From: Mesostigma viride
Taxonomy: Eukaryota > Streptophyta > Mesostigmatophyceae > Mesostigmatales > Mesostigmataceae
Direction of reading: 5' to 3'
Assembly: GCA_009746045.1 (NCBI GenBank)
Contig: RPFO01001928.1
Coordinates: 93,501 to 157,500, forward strand
DNA: 64,000 nucleotides
The notes beneath the pieces were generated by a model. It made no database searches. It had not been told where the DNA came from and saw nothing but the letters and a program-made list of their open reading frames with translations. Each line of letters opens with the position of its first letter. Positions within the stretch are counted from its first letter, which is position 1. A program made the position numbers and the translations under genes. Shown here one piece after another: positions 48,050 through 61,491 of this stretch.

Positions 48050-48676
48050 TGTTACGACCCGGTTCTTCTACTCTACCTCGACCCCAGGATCTGACCTGTC
48101 CTAGACTAACTAACCCGGTAGAAGAAGGAACCCTGTTCTGCATTTTGAAAGATCGTTGAACTCCCGACTCTAATGCTTTCCGATAATTGTTTCCATACTA
48201 AGCAATTGACACATTTACTTAGACATTACTGGCAATAACGTACATCCATGGTTCGACTAGCTATAACAAGCCATATCAAAGGTCGAACTCTCAACACAAG
48301 GAAATTGCAACACCTAAATTGGCCGACAACCTCGTGCGTGCTCGGGCCACACATGGCCCTCGCCCGTACGATCACGGACAGGGTAGATCTATGCAGGACA
48401 ACATTCTATTGCCCCGTAGAGAGGGCGCTGGTCCAGAACACACAGAGCGCCAACGGTCCAGGCCATAAAGTACGCAGCGCGGCGCGACTGCACCGGCCCA
48501 CAGCACTGAACAATTGATACGTAACTGGACCGACTAATAAAAAGGGTCCTAACCACACGTAAACGTAGGAAGGACAACAGTCGTAACCACGGACTGTTCC
48601 GGAATAGCTGAGGCCACCAATAACGTAAGGCCTGAATTTACGGCCGTAGTAACACAGTTTGTTACGCCCCGTAACA
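48050..48676 (-). repeat. 5' LTR of element B (minus-strand sense)
   Basis: 627 bp, TG...CA ends, near-identical to 40,142-40,768. Followed by the GAAGA duplication. Confidence 0.9.
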
Positions 48677-48681
48677 GAAGA

Positions 48682-49268
48682 GTACCCGAACCCGAACCCG
48701 AACATGTTCGGTACATTCCCAGGTGACCCGAACACGAACACGAACATGTACTGTTTAGGATTAAGTGACCCGAACCTGAACCCGAACATACCCGAACATT
48801 TTACCGAACACGAACAATTCATTAAATAAATTAAAATAAGTGAGAAACTATACATAGTTTGTTGTCACTTTTCATAAATTACGCAATAAATTAATAATGA
48901 TTACGTAATCATTACCTAAACTAGTCCGGTCGTGCTTAGACAATTCTACTACCGTACAACAGCTTTGCTCTTGCCAGCGTGTCGGCGCCTCGGCGGACTA
49001 ATCTAGGCCGCTTTTTCATCAGAGAAGCGTTGCCTAGTCGGATCACTGGATGGTACTACAGGGATTCCGCCCGAAAATGTTCGGTACCGGGTCAGAGGCG
49101 AACATGTTCGCCCGGTTCCCAGGGTGACCCGAATACGGACACGAACATGTTCTGTAAGTTTCCAGGTGACCCGAACCCGAACAGCACATGTTCGGCCGAA
49201 CATTTTTGCCGACCCGAACACCGCACATGTTCGGTATTCGCCCGAACATGTCCGTGTTCGGTATGCGG
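48682..49268. repeat. CGAAC/GTTCG subterminal repeats of hAT-like element
   Basis: About 25 copies of CCGAAC or CGAACA motifs, several forming the palindrome CGAACATGTTCG. A shorter matching block lies at the left end (40,100-40,136). Clustered short subterminal motifs are typical transposase-binding sites in hAT elements. Confidence 0.75.
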
Positions 49269-50098
49269 CGGATGTGCCAGCCCTAATTACAACGTGCATT
49301 GAGCAGGTATCACGTGACTTTGGCGGGAAATTTTCACTCGCGCGCGCGCGTAACTAGATATGGCTGCCAGCATGCCGTTCTCACGGAAATTTTGCGTGTC
49401 GAGGCTAGAAACGGTTCAGAATTTCGCTCAGAATGACTTTGCGTGATTTTCGTAGGTCAGGCATGGCCAAACTTGTAGGATTGGGAAAATTCAGGTAGGA
49501 AAATACTGCCTTCTGGGTCGTCAGTGCCAGATGAGTAATCGCTTATCATATTTCCATTTTATCCTCGTGGCCGGGCAGTCTGCGCCAGCCCAAGCATCCA
49601 GATTTGGTACCGGATGTCCGCTGATGCGTTTGCTGGGAATGCGGACGCGTTGATAGGTAATATTTGAATGGAGCATCAACCTTGTAATCATAAAGGATGC
49701 ATGCATGATGCGGCTATGGCGACCTATGCCTGTAAAGCAATGGTATGTGTGAGATATGAGGGTCCCGGCCAGTGGAATCCGGGCAGGACGTGAACGAGCC
49801 AGGTATGGCAACGTGTTTGCGTGTCCTTTGCAGCGGAATACGTCTCCCATGCATTATATTTGACGAGCTTTTTAGTGCACCTTTCAGCAAGCCTCCATGC
49901 CTGCTGTAAAGAGGGGTATTAGCCCTGAAAGTGACCAGTTTATGGCATTTCTTTGGAGCATATCATTTCGTTAATGCAGGTAGGCAACATGTTTGTATTC
50001 CAGCACCTTTGGCAATCTTTTACAGCTTGCTATAATGCATTCTTGTATTGCATGTCTTAGATGGCTGTTTACGCGCGCGTAACCCACACACATATATG

Positions 50099-50200
50099 TT
50101 AAAAATATAATTACTTACAGCAGAGTGAAATCACTCAAACCAAAGCAAACGCCCAGCTATAAACCTATATACAGAGCCATGTCAAAGCTCTATACTACGA
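50099..50200 (-). mobile_element. 102-bp REL-LINE tail insertion
   Basis: Reverse complement of the LINE's final 3' UTR, flanked by the exact 10-bp duplication CACATATATG (50,089-50,098 and 50,201-50,210). Copy A lacks it at the corresponding site near 24,130. Confidence 0.9.
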
Positions 50201-50570
50201 CACATATATGAGCACCTTATATAGGTCTAATGGGTTATCCGGGTGGTCTGACCCAAGGAAAGCACCATTGGACTATCCAACTAAGTTGTCCAATGTTGTT
50301 GTTGAGGTTCCATACCCTCCCTGGGAAGTTAGGTGGGGGTTCACTTTTCCTTGGGGAAAAAAGATCGTCTTTTGTCCAAGTTTGACTGGAGCTATCATCC
50401 AAATGCTTCGATAAACCCGTGGTATTATTGCATATTCTGAAAGCCCTCGAAGTGTAGATACTCCTAGCATCTTGGTTGGGGGCATTTGGAGTTGTGTCCT
50501 GTGAGGTATGATTTTTCTCATTTTCAGGGGTCTGAAAGTGCCAAAAATGGTCCTCCCGACTAAGGGTTAA

Positions 50571-50862
50571 GGATAATATGCCCCTCCCAGATTAGGGCTG
50601 CACCAGCATAGGAGTGTCACCCAGATCCCAGCACAGGATGTGTTGCGTGCACTGGAGCAGCTTCACCTGGGCCCATCCTCTAGGGCATAAGCACCACTCT
50701 CACTACTAGATACCAGTATACAGTGATACTGCCTACTAGCTCAGCTACAATAGTTAGCAGATAATATATAATTACTATTAGAAGCATTAGTTGTGGCTTC
50801 CTCTTCTCTCTCTTGCTTGCCTGTGTTGGGGAGGTACTGGTGCTGGTACGGTACTAGGGCCC
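50571..50862 (+). other. Leader of gag-only LTR element
   Basis: Continuation of the internal 5' region after the piggyBac-like insertion; non-coding up to the gag ATG at 50,863. Confidence 0.5.
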
Positions 50863-53256
<2,394 letters not shown>

Positions 53257-54614
53257 CTTTCCCGGACGACATCTTCGGACGCGATCCCAGTTGGCAGCGT
53301 TGTCTGTGTAATTCAGCCCCTGGGCGCCTTCCGCTGTGGTTGACTCGACATCAGGTGTCTTGCAGACGGGATGACGAGTTCAGCGCTTGCGCGCACATCT
53401 CCGCACACGCGTGCAGGCAAGACGTGATTCAGCTTGGTGGTCCTCTCTCAGTGCATCGACCGCATTGGACAGTTCTGCACGCGAGCACCTCCCGTAGTCG
53501 CTGATGACGACTGCCGTGATCCATATTTTGGCCTTTGCTCGGCTGTGGTGCGCACCCCAACTGTTGCATGCCCACCACTGTGCATGTTCGCGCGCAACGT
53601 GTCCGCCACGCGCGTATTACTATCCCAGTTGTGATAAGCATCGTCGCCTGCAGCCGCGCATCCGGTAGTATTGTTATCGGTCGACCCCATCAATTGGGTT
53701 GTCTTGGCGTTGATTGGTGTGCGCCTCTGATTCGGGTCGCTGGCGGAATTTTATATGCTGCCGCGGCCTTGCATGCACTAGCGCGGTCGCCAGGGAGGGC
53801 AGCGGTGAGAGGAAAATTGATGGATTTGTGGGAAGTGGGGGAGATTCCAGGAAGGATTATGGGGGTTCCTGATCCTGCTGTTCCAGTCCAGAGATCCAGA
53901 GTTTCCAGTCACATTGCACTGTGATTTGTTCCAGTTTCCAGTGGTGCCTCATGTGATGAAGGCACGGTATTATGTTGCTTGAGTCGACCGTGAAATGTCA
54001 TACTTGACCTGGGGTAGGTAGCCGGCCTTAGGCCAACCTGGACCTGGTTCTTGGTGTAAGGTCCCGGTAGATAGGACAAACGTGGGAGTCGGAAGGTGGA
54101 CACTATAGGAATGACTTCGTGGTGGGAAGACAGCCAGTAGGCAAGGTGGAGCGCCCCACACCTATAATGCCAATGGATGCCCTGTACCGTCAGTACTACT
54201 GGGAATATCCTCGCCGTCTGGAGCAGTCTCTAGTCATGGAAGCCCCGCCATGGCGAAAAAGTCAAACGAGCTGTTCATTCAGGCGACTGTTAACCCACGC
54301 GGAGAAGTTTCTGTGGTCAAAACCCGAAAGCCCTCACGTGATAGGATCTGGTTTCCTCCCTTTGGCCTATAGTAGGGAGAGACGTTGACTACGTCAAGAC
54401 TTGTCCTTGTGTGGCGAGTTTTGGGGGAATTGGTTTTACTGGCCCGTTGGAGAACAAGGGTTGGGACATAGTACCCCTAATATGGTCAACCTACGGCCGC
54501 GATGATCAGCGACCGATTGGCTACTCAGAATTAATTGTTGCGTGTGTTTTCTTTTCCTGTGCTTCTTCACCTCTATGACGGTAGAGACTACCGTCCCCTG
54601 GGGAGGGGGAGGAG
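53257..54614 (+). other. Region between gag and 3' LTR without pol; polypurine tract at end
   Basis: 1.36 kb with no RT, RNase H or integrase motif in any frame that I can see. It ends with the polypurine tract GGGGAGGGGGAGGAG (54,600-54,614) that primes plus-strand synthesis, abutting the 3' LTR. Confidence 0.65.
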
Positions 54615-55301
54615 TGTTGCGGGCCCGACCCTTGGAACGGGCGCAACAATGGAATAAATTATGTATTTTGGCTTGTTGTCATAGTCCGTAGGACTTTGGG
54701 ACTCATTTCGGGACTTAATTTGGGAATTGTCCCTTGGTCAGGACTTTTGTATGGAACTTTATGATAGTTTGTGTGATTCGGACCAGTTATTTTGGGCCTA
54801 GGTTGATGTATGCGATCTTCTAGGGGCCGGTGCAGTCGCGCCGCGCTGCGTACTTTATAGCTGGTTGAGATATTGTACTCATGCGTGGATTCTGTAGCCT
54901 GGCGAGGGACGAGGGTCGATGTCGACCCGAGGATCTTGTGTGGACTGCATGCTTCTAAATTCTCTGGAAGGTCGGCGCCATGTCGGCGCCACTTGCCAGC
55001 TTGGTGGCAGACCTAGGTGAAATCGGTCCGAGGACGAGAGTCTCGTCCTCTTGGTTTGATGAATGTAAAGTGCGATGAAGCCTACACATTAAACCTGGGG
55101 CAACTATCCATTTGTAATTGGTCTTGCTAGCCATTATAAGTGTGTATTAAATAGCTTGGCATCAAGTCGCGGTGCCAGATATCTCACGACCCCAGTCGTG
55201 AAGCGCAATCTGCATTAGGCCACCTTGATTCTTCCTATTACCGGCACAGTTGATCTTTCGCGACGTAGCTCAGGTTTAGGTGTAAATCTGGGTTCGTTAC
55301 A
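54615..55301 (+). repeat. 3' LTR of gag-only element
   Basis: 687 bp, TGTTGCGGG...GTTACA, followed by GCACG target duplication. Confidence 0.9.
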
Positions 55302-55479
55302 GCACGCCGCAAAGGTGAAAACCATTTGCGTTCAGTGCCGGTCCGCGGAGAACGCGGAAAAACGCGATCTGCAAATGAATCCAGGCCGGAATCAAACTGG
55401 GAACCTCTCGGGAATATATACCAGTAGTGTAGATTAGTCAGGCTTAGCCTAGCATGTGGCCCACGCGCATTGAATTGAA

Positions 55480-56355
55480 TTGAATTGAATTGAATTGTAA
55501 CATAACTCCGTTGGGAGAATATGTAGCACATATCCCAGAGAAGGGGCATTTTAATACATTCTAAGCTACTTCCTGCAAGGGTGGGAATGTAAACGACACT
55601 TGCTCTAGGTGCCCCAGGGCACCTGCAGCCCCATGATCTATCAAGCTATGCCCAGCTAAGGGGGAGCCTGTCATGGGGGGGAAGATCAGCATAGCTATAC
55701 AAAAGCTAGACGTGGCCTCTCTGACAGCATAGAGCAGCTCTCTGCATGGGCACAGCTCAGAACTAAATAAAGCTTGGCAGCATCTGGGGTGTGGCACATC
55801 ATAGGCACACATGTACATGGTTAAATAATGCTCGTGAGTCAGCTGGTATAGTGCCTGTAGGAGGCGTACATGTACATGGCCACGGTGTATCTATTCTACA
55901 CTACTGCTGTATTCCCCTAAGCTGGGGCGTCAGGAGTCGTTGGGGTCGCGGGGGTCGCATGCCAGGGCTTGTGGCCGACGTAGATGGCCGCCCCCTTCCA
56001 GTACACTGGCTGCCCCGCCTTGGTCTGCCGGAGCTGGAGGTAGGTCGGCCATAGCTCCCGTCGCCGTTGTTGCTGCGCCAGGGTCAAGTCGTCGTCAAGG
56101 GTGAAGTGAGTCTTCTCGAGCCGCTTGCGGCGTCGGAGGAAAGAAATCTTGTCCGCCGGGTTCTGAAAGGTGAGAAGGAGCGGGGGCGCCCCGGCCTTAC
56201 CCCGCGCGCGGGCCGGGAAGCTAGGCGGTGGGCGACCAGCTTGATCTCACCATTAAGGCCCATGCGACCAAGGATTTCTCTAGCTCTCAAACGCACGCGT
56301 AAGCTTCTTGGAATTCTCACCTTCGTCCATGTCGAAAATCCTGACAATGACGTCC
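55480..56355 (-). mobile_element. ORF1-only LINE, 5'-truncated
   Basis: The 3' end at left has a (TGAAT)n tract and a reverse hairpin (ACTCCGTTGGGAGA, 55,504-55,517). It contains the last third of ORF1 (56,350-55,918, LTLAQQQRRRELWPTY-like) with a frameshift. The truncated 5' end joins another tail tract at 56,363. Confidence 0.7.
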
Positions 56356-56362
56356 CACGCGC

Positions 56363-57332
56363 ATTAATTAAGTAATTAATTAATTAATTAATTAGAAACA
56401 TTACTCCGTTGGGAGTATATGTAGCACATAGCCCAGAGAAGGGGCATTTTAATACATTCTAAGCTACTTCCTGCAAGGGTGCATGGGAATGTAGACAACA
56501 CTTGCTCTAGGTTCACTAGGGCACCTGCACCACCCAGAGTCTCGGGCAACTCCCAGCTAAGGGGAGCCCGTCATAGGTGCGGAAGATCAGCATAGCTATA
56601 CAAGAGCTAGGGCATGGCTTCTCAGCAGAGAGTGACTCCCTGCATGGGCACTGCATAATTAAATAAAGCTAGGCATCATCTGGAGGGTGGCTCATCATAG
56701 GCACACATGTACATGACTATAAAGGCTAGGCCTAAGCTGGTATAGTGCCTGTAGTAGGCGGGCATGTACAAGGCCACTGTCTAACTATTCTACACTACTG
56801 CTGCTGTATTCCCCGAGGCTGGGGCTGCTGGAGTCGCTGGGGCCGCGGTGGTCGAGGGGGTCGCGTGCCAGGGCTTGTGGCCGACGTAGATGGCCGCCCG
56901 GCCCCTTCCAGTACACCGGCTGCCCCGCCTTGGTCTGCCGGAGCTGGAGGTAGGTCGGCCATAGCTCCCGTCGCCGTTGTTGCTGCGCCAGGGGTCAAGT
57001 CGTCGTCAAGGGTGAAGGGAGTCTTCTCGAGCCGCTTGCGGCGTCTGAGAAACGAAATCTTGTCCGCTGGGCTCTCAAAGATGAGAAGAAGCGGAGGAGC
57101 CCCGGCCTTACCCCGCGCGCGGGGGAGGCGGTGGGCGGTCAGCTTAGTCTCACCAAGGAGGCCCATGCGTGCAAGGATTTTGCTCTCAAACGCGCGTGCA
57201 AGCTTCTCGGAATTCTCACCTTCCTCCATGTCGAAGTTCTTGACGATGACGTTGAGGCTGCGCTTGGCGAGCTCGGCCTCCTCGCGGAGGTCAAGCGTCT
57301 GCCGTTGGAGCTGGGCTGCGACGGTCGATCCC
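56363..57332 (-). mobile_element. ORF1-only LINE, 5'-truncated, with open ORF1 C-terminal half
   Basis: (TTAA)n tail at left, reverse hairpin at 56,402-56,416, 3' UTR, then an ORF1 frame from 57,330 to about 56,810 (LDLREEAELAKRSLNVIVKN; LPRARGKAGAPPLLLIFES), broken by one small shift near 56,990. Confidence 0.72.
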
Positions 57333-57727
57333 ACGCGCATGTGCGCCCATAATGGCCCCCATGGATGATGCCTTCAACATTTAGCCAAGCCATGCCTACA
57401 ATGGGACCTCCCATGGATGTTGCATTAAGAATTTAGCTATGCTATGCCTATGCAGAGAGACGCTCTCTGTTGAGAAGCCTAGCTCTTGTATAGCCATGAT
57501 GCATCTTCCTCCCCCATGCCGGGATCCCCTTGGTTGGGTTGAACCCGAGACAGCATCGTGGTGCCGGTGCCCTTGAGGCACCTAGAGCAAGTGTTGCTTA
57601 CATTCCACTCTTGCAGGAAGTAGCCCAGAATGTATTAAAAGCCATATGCCCCTTCTCCGGGATATGTGCTACATGTACTCCCAACGGAGTTATGTTAATA
57701 ATTCATTAATTAATTAATTAATTAATA
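57333..57727 (+). mobile_element. ORF1-only LINE 3' UTR fragment, plus strand
   Basis: Begins CCCACGCGCATGTGCGCCCA, as at 18,671, and ends with hairpin ACTCCCAACGGAGT (57,677-57,691) and (ATTA)n. It is head to head with the preceding minus-strand copy. Confidence 0.75.
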
Positions 57728-59371
57728 GATTGACATTTATACAGTTGCAAAATTGAGTTATAAAAAATAAATAACCTGTCATGGCCATATGGAGCAGCTG
57801 CATGAACACGCATCGCTGCAGCGCCTGGAGCTGACGGATGTCCCCATTACTTCTTGGCATGAAATGTTGGCCCTGGCATGACTAAGTGCAGCCATTGACC
57901 CCAACCTGCACTACTCAATCAAGCAGGGCGCATACACAATCTCAGAAAATCTGAGACAAGCACGGGCAAGGGCTGACGGCTGGTCTCGCCACATGATTGC
58001 CCACTAGGGGAGAGCTGATCACATCGCCACACTGCTGGCGCACGCCACGATGTTCTAATTTCCCCGGGGTCGGAGCCAAGTGGGAGTAGAATGGCAGGGC
58101 CGTGGGACAAGAGGCACGCCCAGGTAGACGGGGGCCAGGGGACCATGCAGGAGGGGGGCAGGGTACGGCTTTGCTGCGCTCATGTTCGGCCCATGCCCGT
58201 CCAAGAAGTAGTGATGGCGCGCCGCATATAAGGGACTTGCAATGTTGTGGACACAAAAATGTCAACAGCCCGCACCTACAGGCCCACCAGGCACGCTCAT
58301 GTGCAGTTCCAAGCTTGCCTTCTTGAAGCTTTGTGGGGGAAAAATCCCAAAACCGCTACATTTCTCCAGGGTGATTCCCCGCCGATGAACAACGGGTCCA
58401 TTGATAACCAACGCCAAACACCCTGGCTGCTCAGTAGGCCATGGGTCCGCCTACTTGGAATCCATCGCATGGCCTTGCACATGTGGCACCAGCCCCACGG
58501 TGGGCTGGCACAACGCAGCTTTCACCTGCCACACACCCTGATGGCAACGTGCTGTTGGAAGCAGCCAACTGCTTCCAACGGGCGACATGTGGCAGCATTT
58601 ACCGTGCACGCTTGAGGGCACCGGACGCAGCGACGCAAGTTGGTGGTTTGCCAGTAGGCAATCACTCATTTGGTTGCCGTGCAGCGCCACAAGGGACACC
58701 AAGGAAACACGCCCCACGTTGTGATTGCTGCCATCCGCCACGGCTCCTCCACGGCTCCTCCACGGCTCCTCCACGGCTCCTCCACGGCTCCTCCACGGCT
58801 CCCCTACTCTCCCGTGGCCCCGTGAGGAGGTCTCCAACATGCCCCGCTGCCGTCGGGCAGTACACATGGTCGGAAAGGGATGGCCTGGCGAAGCCGCAGT
58901 GTGGATCCTGGCTGGACCTGTTTATACGAATGGCCAGTGATGCCAGGCGCCACCCTATGGGTCCTGCAAGGTGGGTGGATAGTCCCCATAAGGACACAGC
59001 AAGACACCACCATGGCCCACACGGTCCCACAGGGATGCTGCCCTACCGCCATGCTGCGATACGGCCACATGCTGCTGCGTGCGCGCAGACGTGTCCTCTT
59101 GTCACGTTGTGCCCTGACACCACCTCGGCCATGGCAGATGGCTGCTTCTCCCATCGCAGCTGGGGTCTGTAACCGGCCCCCGTCAGCTGTTCCAGCCGCG
59201 TCTGCCTCATCCACTGTTTCATGTGCGAGCCGGCGGATCCCGTGTGGCCGCCCGCGTGACACAAGGCCCGTCTGTAACCGGCCACGTCCGCAAGGTTTGA
59301 TGCACCAACCCCTTGCTGGTCCCTGTGTTTGAATCCCCCTCCCCCCCCTTCCCCCCCCTCCCCCCCTGGCC
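57728..59371. other. Gene-poor flank downstream of PRKRIP1
   Basis: Contains the 11-bp array at 58,738 and probably the PRKRIP1 3' UTR. No protein family or RNA gene is recognised on either strand. Confidence 0.4.
58738..58803. repeat. 11-bp tandem repeat, about 6 copies
   Basis: Unit CACGGCTCCTC in tandem, lost abruptly on both sides. Confidence 0.9.
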
Positions 59372-61491
59372 TCAGTCCAGCGCCTCTTGCGGTGCGTCCT
59401 CCTCAGAGTCCCCACTGCTGCCGTCATCACCGCTGGCATTCCCTCCCTCGGTCGCCCCCCCCTCCCCTCCCTTGCGCTGCTTCTTCTTCTGCTTCTTCTT
59501 GAGCCGCTTGGCCCGCTTCTTGGCCGTGCGCTCCTCGGCCTCCTGCTGCCGCTGCTGCTGCCGCTGCTGGAAGCCCTCCTCGGCCATGCGCTGCTTGTAC
59601 TCGGCCTCCATGCGGTTGAGACGGAAGATCTCCTTCCGACGATACCCCCGGTACTGCGCGCGGGGTGGGGGGTGGGGGGGGTTGGTGGGGGGGGGGGGGT
59701 CAGGGTGTTGGTAGGTGTGCGTGTGTGGGTGTGTGTGGCTGGATGGGTGTGGGTGGATGGGTGGGTTGGGGTGTTGGTACGTGTGTGTGTGTGTGTGTGT
59801 GGTGGGGTGGGGGGGTGACATCATGTCGCAACTGCGGAGCGACACATGCCACGCGCGATGCCATGGAGACCCCCCAGGAGCAAAGGGGTGGGGCCGTAGC
59901 ACACAACATGTACGTGTACTTGGTTGCCCCGCATGAGATACGTCCATGAGGGACGTGCACCCCGTGCGGGTGTCACGGCATCACATCCTGTCAGCGACAC
60001 AAGACCATGGGCGACACAAGACACAACGGGGAACAGGGCGACCCAACCCATGCGCAATGGGACAAGACAATACTACGCTAGCACATGGGAGGTTGCGGCA
60101 CCTACGGCTCCGCTGCGCCCTAATGCTAGCGTGCTCCACTCCACAGCACACCCACATACGTGGCACAGGTTCCCGTGTGCACGCGACGCCCTGCCTTGAA
60201 AGGGGCCATCACGCGCGCGCCCACGTTTATCCCCACGACACTACTGACGCTCAGGCGGGGGCGGGGGCGGGGACGGGGACGGGGATGGGGCCGGGGCCGG
60301 GGCCGGGGCCGGGGCCGGGGCCGGGGCCGGGGCCGGGGCCGGGGCTGGGGCCGGGGCCGGGGCCGGGGCCGGGGCCGGGGCCGGGGCCGGGGGCGGGGCC
60401 GGGGCCGGGGCCGGGGCCAGGGGCGGGGGCGGGGGCGGGGGCGGGGGCGGGGGCGGGGGCGGGGCGGGGGCGCGGGGGCGGGGCGGGGGCGGGGGCGGGG
60501 GCGGGGGCGGGGCGGGGGCGGGGGCGGGGGCGGGGGCGGGGGCGGGGGCGGGGGCGGGGGCGGGGGCGGGGGCGGGGGCGGGGGCGGGGGCGGGGGCGGG
60601 GGCGGGGCGGGGCGGGGGCGGGGGCGGGGGCGGGGCGGGGGCGGGGGCGGGGGCGGGGGCGGGGGCGGGGGCGGGGGCGGGGGCGGGGGCGGGGGCGGGG
60701 GCGGGGGCGGGGGCGGGGGCAGGGGCGGGGGTGGGACATTGCTGTGCATTGATGAGGGAGCGACCGTTCTCATGCTGCGCACACCAAGCATGGGAAACCC
60801 ACACACAGGGCATGGTACCAGCACACTCCATGCTTTGCTTCCACAGCAGGATGGGCTGCTACGAACGGAAATGATTCATGCCTAGGGCCCCACGGGCCCG
60901 ACCCCAGCGCATGGCATGACAGGACAACGACAGACAGCATTCGATGCGCGAGACGTGATGCACAAAAGACCGTGTCTATTGGTAGAAATATAAGCACTTG
61001 CACACTGCCCATGATGTGCAAGGCCATGCCGAGATTCCTAGCTCTGGCCTTCGGCATATGCATGGGCATATGCATGGACATAACCATGGGATTAGCCATG
61101 GGATCTAACAAAATCCCAATAGCCGCAATTGCCAGACGGCGTGCACAGAAGAGTATACACACACTAGCGTCCACTTCGATATGGGTCAGAAAGCAAGATG
61201 CGTCCTGTCTTCAAATAATTCGACGTCGGGACGCGCGCAGGGATGGGGCACAAAAGCGCGAACAACGGTAGCTCCTACCTCGTGGAAGTCGCCGCTGCCG
61301 GATCCCGCGGAACTGCCGGATGTGCTGCTTAACTTCCCCGGAACCGTGTCAACAATTCTTCGCAACTTCTCCTCAAGATTTTCTTTCGAAGGGTCTACCT
61401 TTGGTTTGTTGTCAGGCAGGCCCGGCTCGGGAAGCAGCACCACTTGGGTGTTGCTTTCCGTGAACGTTTGCGAGGTGGTATACCGAGGCAT
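59372..61491 (-). CDS. PRKRIP1: PRKRIP1 orthologue (spliceosome-associated), two exons
   Basis: Exon 1 61,491-61,279 and exon 2 59,653-59,372 join in phase 0 (DFHE|YRGYRRKE; donor GAG|GTAGGA, acceptor GCAG|TACC) into 164 residues; human PRKRIP1 is 184. The signature SSTSGSSAGSGSGDFHE plus YRGYRRKEIFRLNRMEAEYK corresponds to the family core (GSSAGAGSGEFHVYRxxRR). A long helix (EYKQRMAEEGFQQRQQQRQQ) and a Lys-rich nuclear motif (KKRAKRLKKKQKKKQRK) follow, then an acidic Ser/Gly tail. The family binds double-stranded RNA and is a component of catalytic spliceosomes; nuclear location fits. The ATG at 61,491 (MPRYTTSQTF) is the only in-frame start. The 1.6-kb intron is full of simple repeats. Confidence 0.9.
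59665..59815. repeat. G/T-rich simple repeats in PRKRIP1 intron
   Basis: Poly-G interrupted tracts followed by (TG)n and GTGTGTGG motifs, immediately upstream of the exon-2 acceptor in transcript sense. On the transcript they read as a C/A-rich stretch next to the splice site. Confidence 0.85.
60256..60735. repeat. 480-bp (CCGGGG)n / (GCGGGG)n array in PRKRIP1 intron
   Basis: Hexamer CCGGGG dominates the first 165 bp and GCGGGG the remainder, with occasional 5-bp units. Nearly every unit has four consecutive G, giving very high G-quadruplex potential on the plus strand; the pre-mRNA carries the C-rich strand. The proline/glycine/arginine frames through it are artefacts. Confidence 0.95.

Larger units (their letters stand above)
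40142..48676 (-). mobile_element. LTR retrotransposon B, innermost nested element
   Basis: LTRs at 40,142-40,768 and 48,050-48,676 are each 627 bp and nearly identical. The target duplication GAAGA is at 40,137-40,141 and 48,677-48,681. On the minus strand a polypurine tract (complement of CCTCCCCCCCATAAAAG) precedes the left LTR, and a tRNA-complement-like ATGGTAATCGAGG follows the right LTR, so transcription runs right to left. Two Pro/Thr-rich gag-like regions and an aspartic-protease motif are visible, but no reverse transcriptase or integrase. Confidence 0.85.
40080..49285. mobile_element. hAT-like non-autonomous element
   Basis: Terminal inverted repeats TAGGGCTGGCACATCCG (40,082-40,098) and CGGATGTGCCAGCCCTA (49,269-49,285) are perfect over 17 bp. 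The 8-bp duplication ATTACAAC flanks it (40,072-40,079 and 49,286-49,293). The homologous empty site is seen in copy A near 23,325. The TIR motif and 8-bp TSD are hAT hallmarks. Without the nested LTR element it is about 0.67 kb, filled with CGAAC/GTTCG subterminal repeats; no transposase. Confidence 0.85.
39897..50566 (+). mobile_element. piggyBac-like element, copy B
   Basis: Flanked by TTAA (39,893-39,896 and 50,567-50,570). Perfect 13-bp terminal inverted repeats, CCCTTAGTCGGGA (39,897-39,909; complement 50,554-50,566), match the piggyBac pattern of CCC ends at TTAA sites. Without nested insertions it is about 1.35 kb and non-coding, hence mobilised in trans. It contains the hAT-like element (40,080-49,285) and a LINE tail (50,099-50,200). 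Confidence 0.85.

Noticed and set aside
60126-60831. Pro/Arg, Gly-Arg and Ala-Pro proteins
   Set aside because: Six-frame readings of the G-rich intron repeat; they overlap the intron of a confidently recognised gene.
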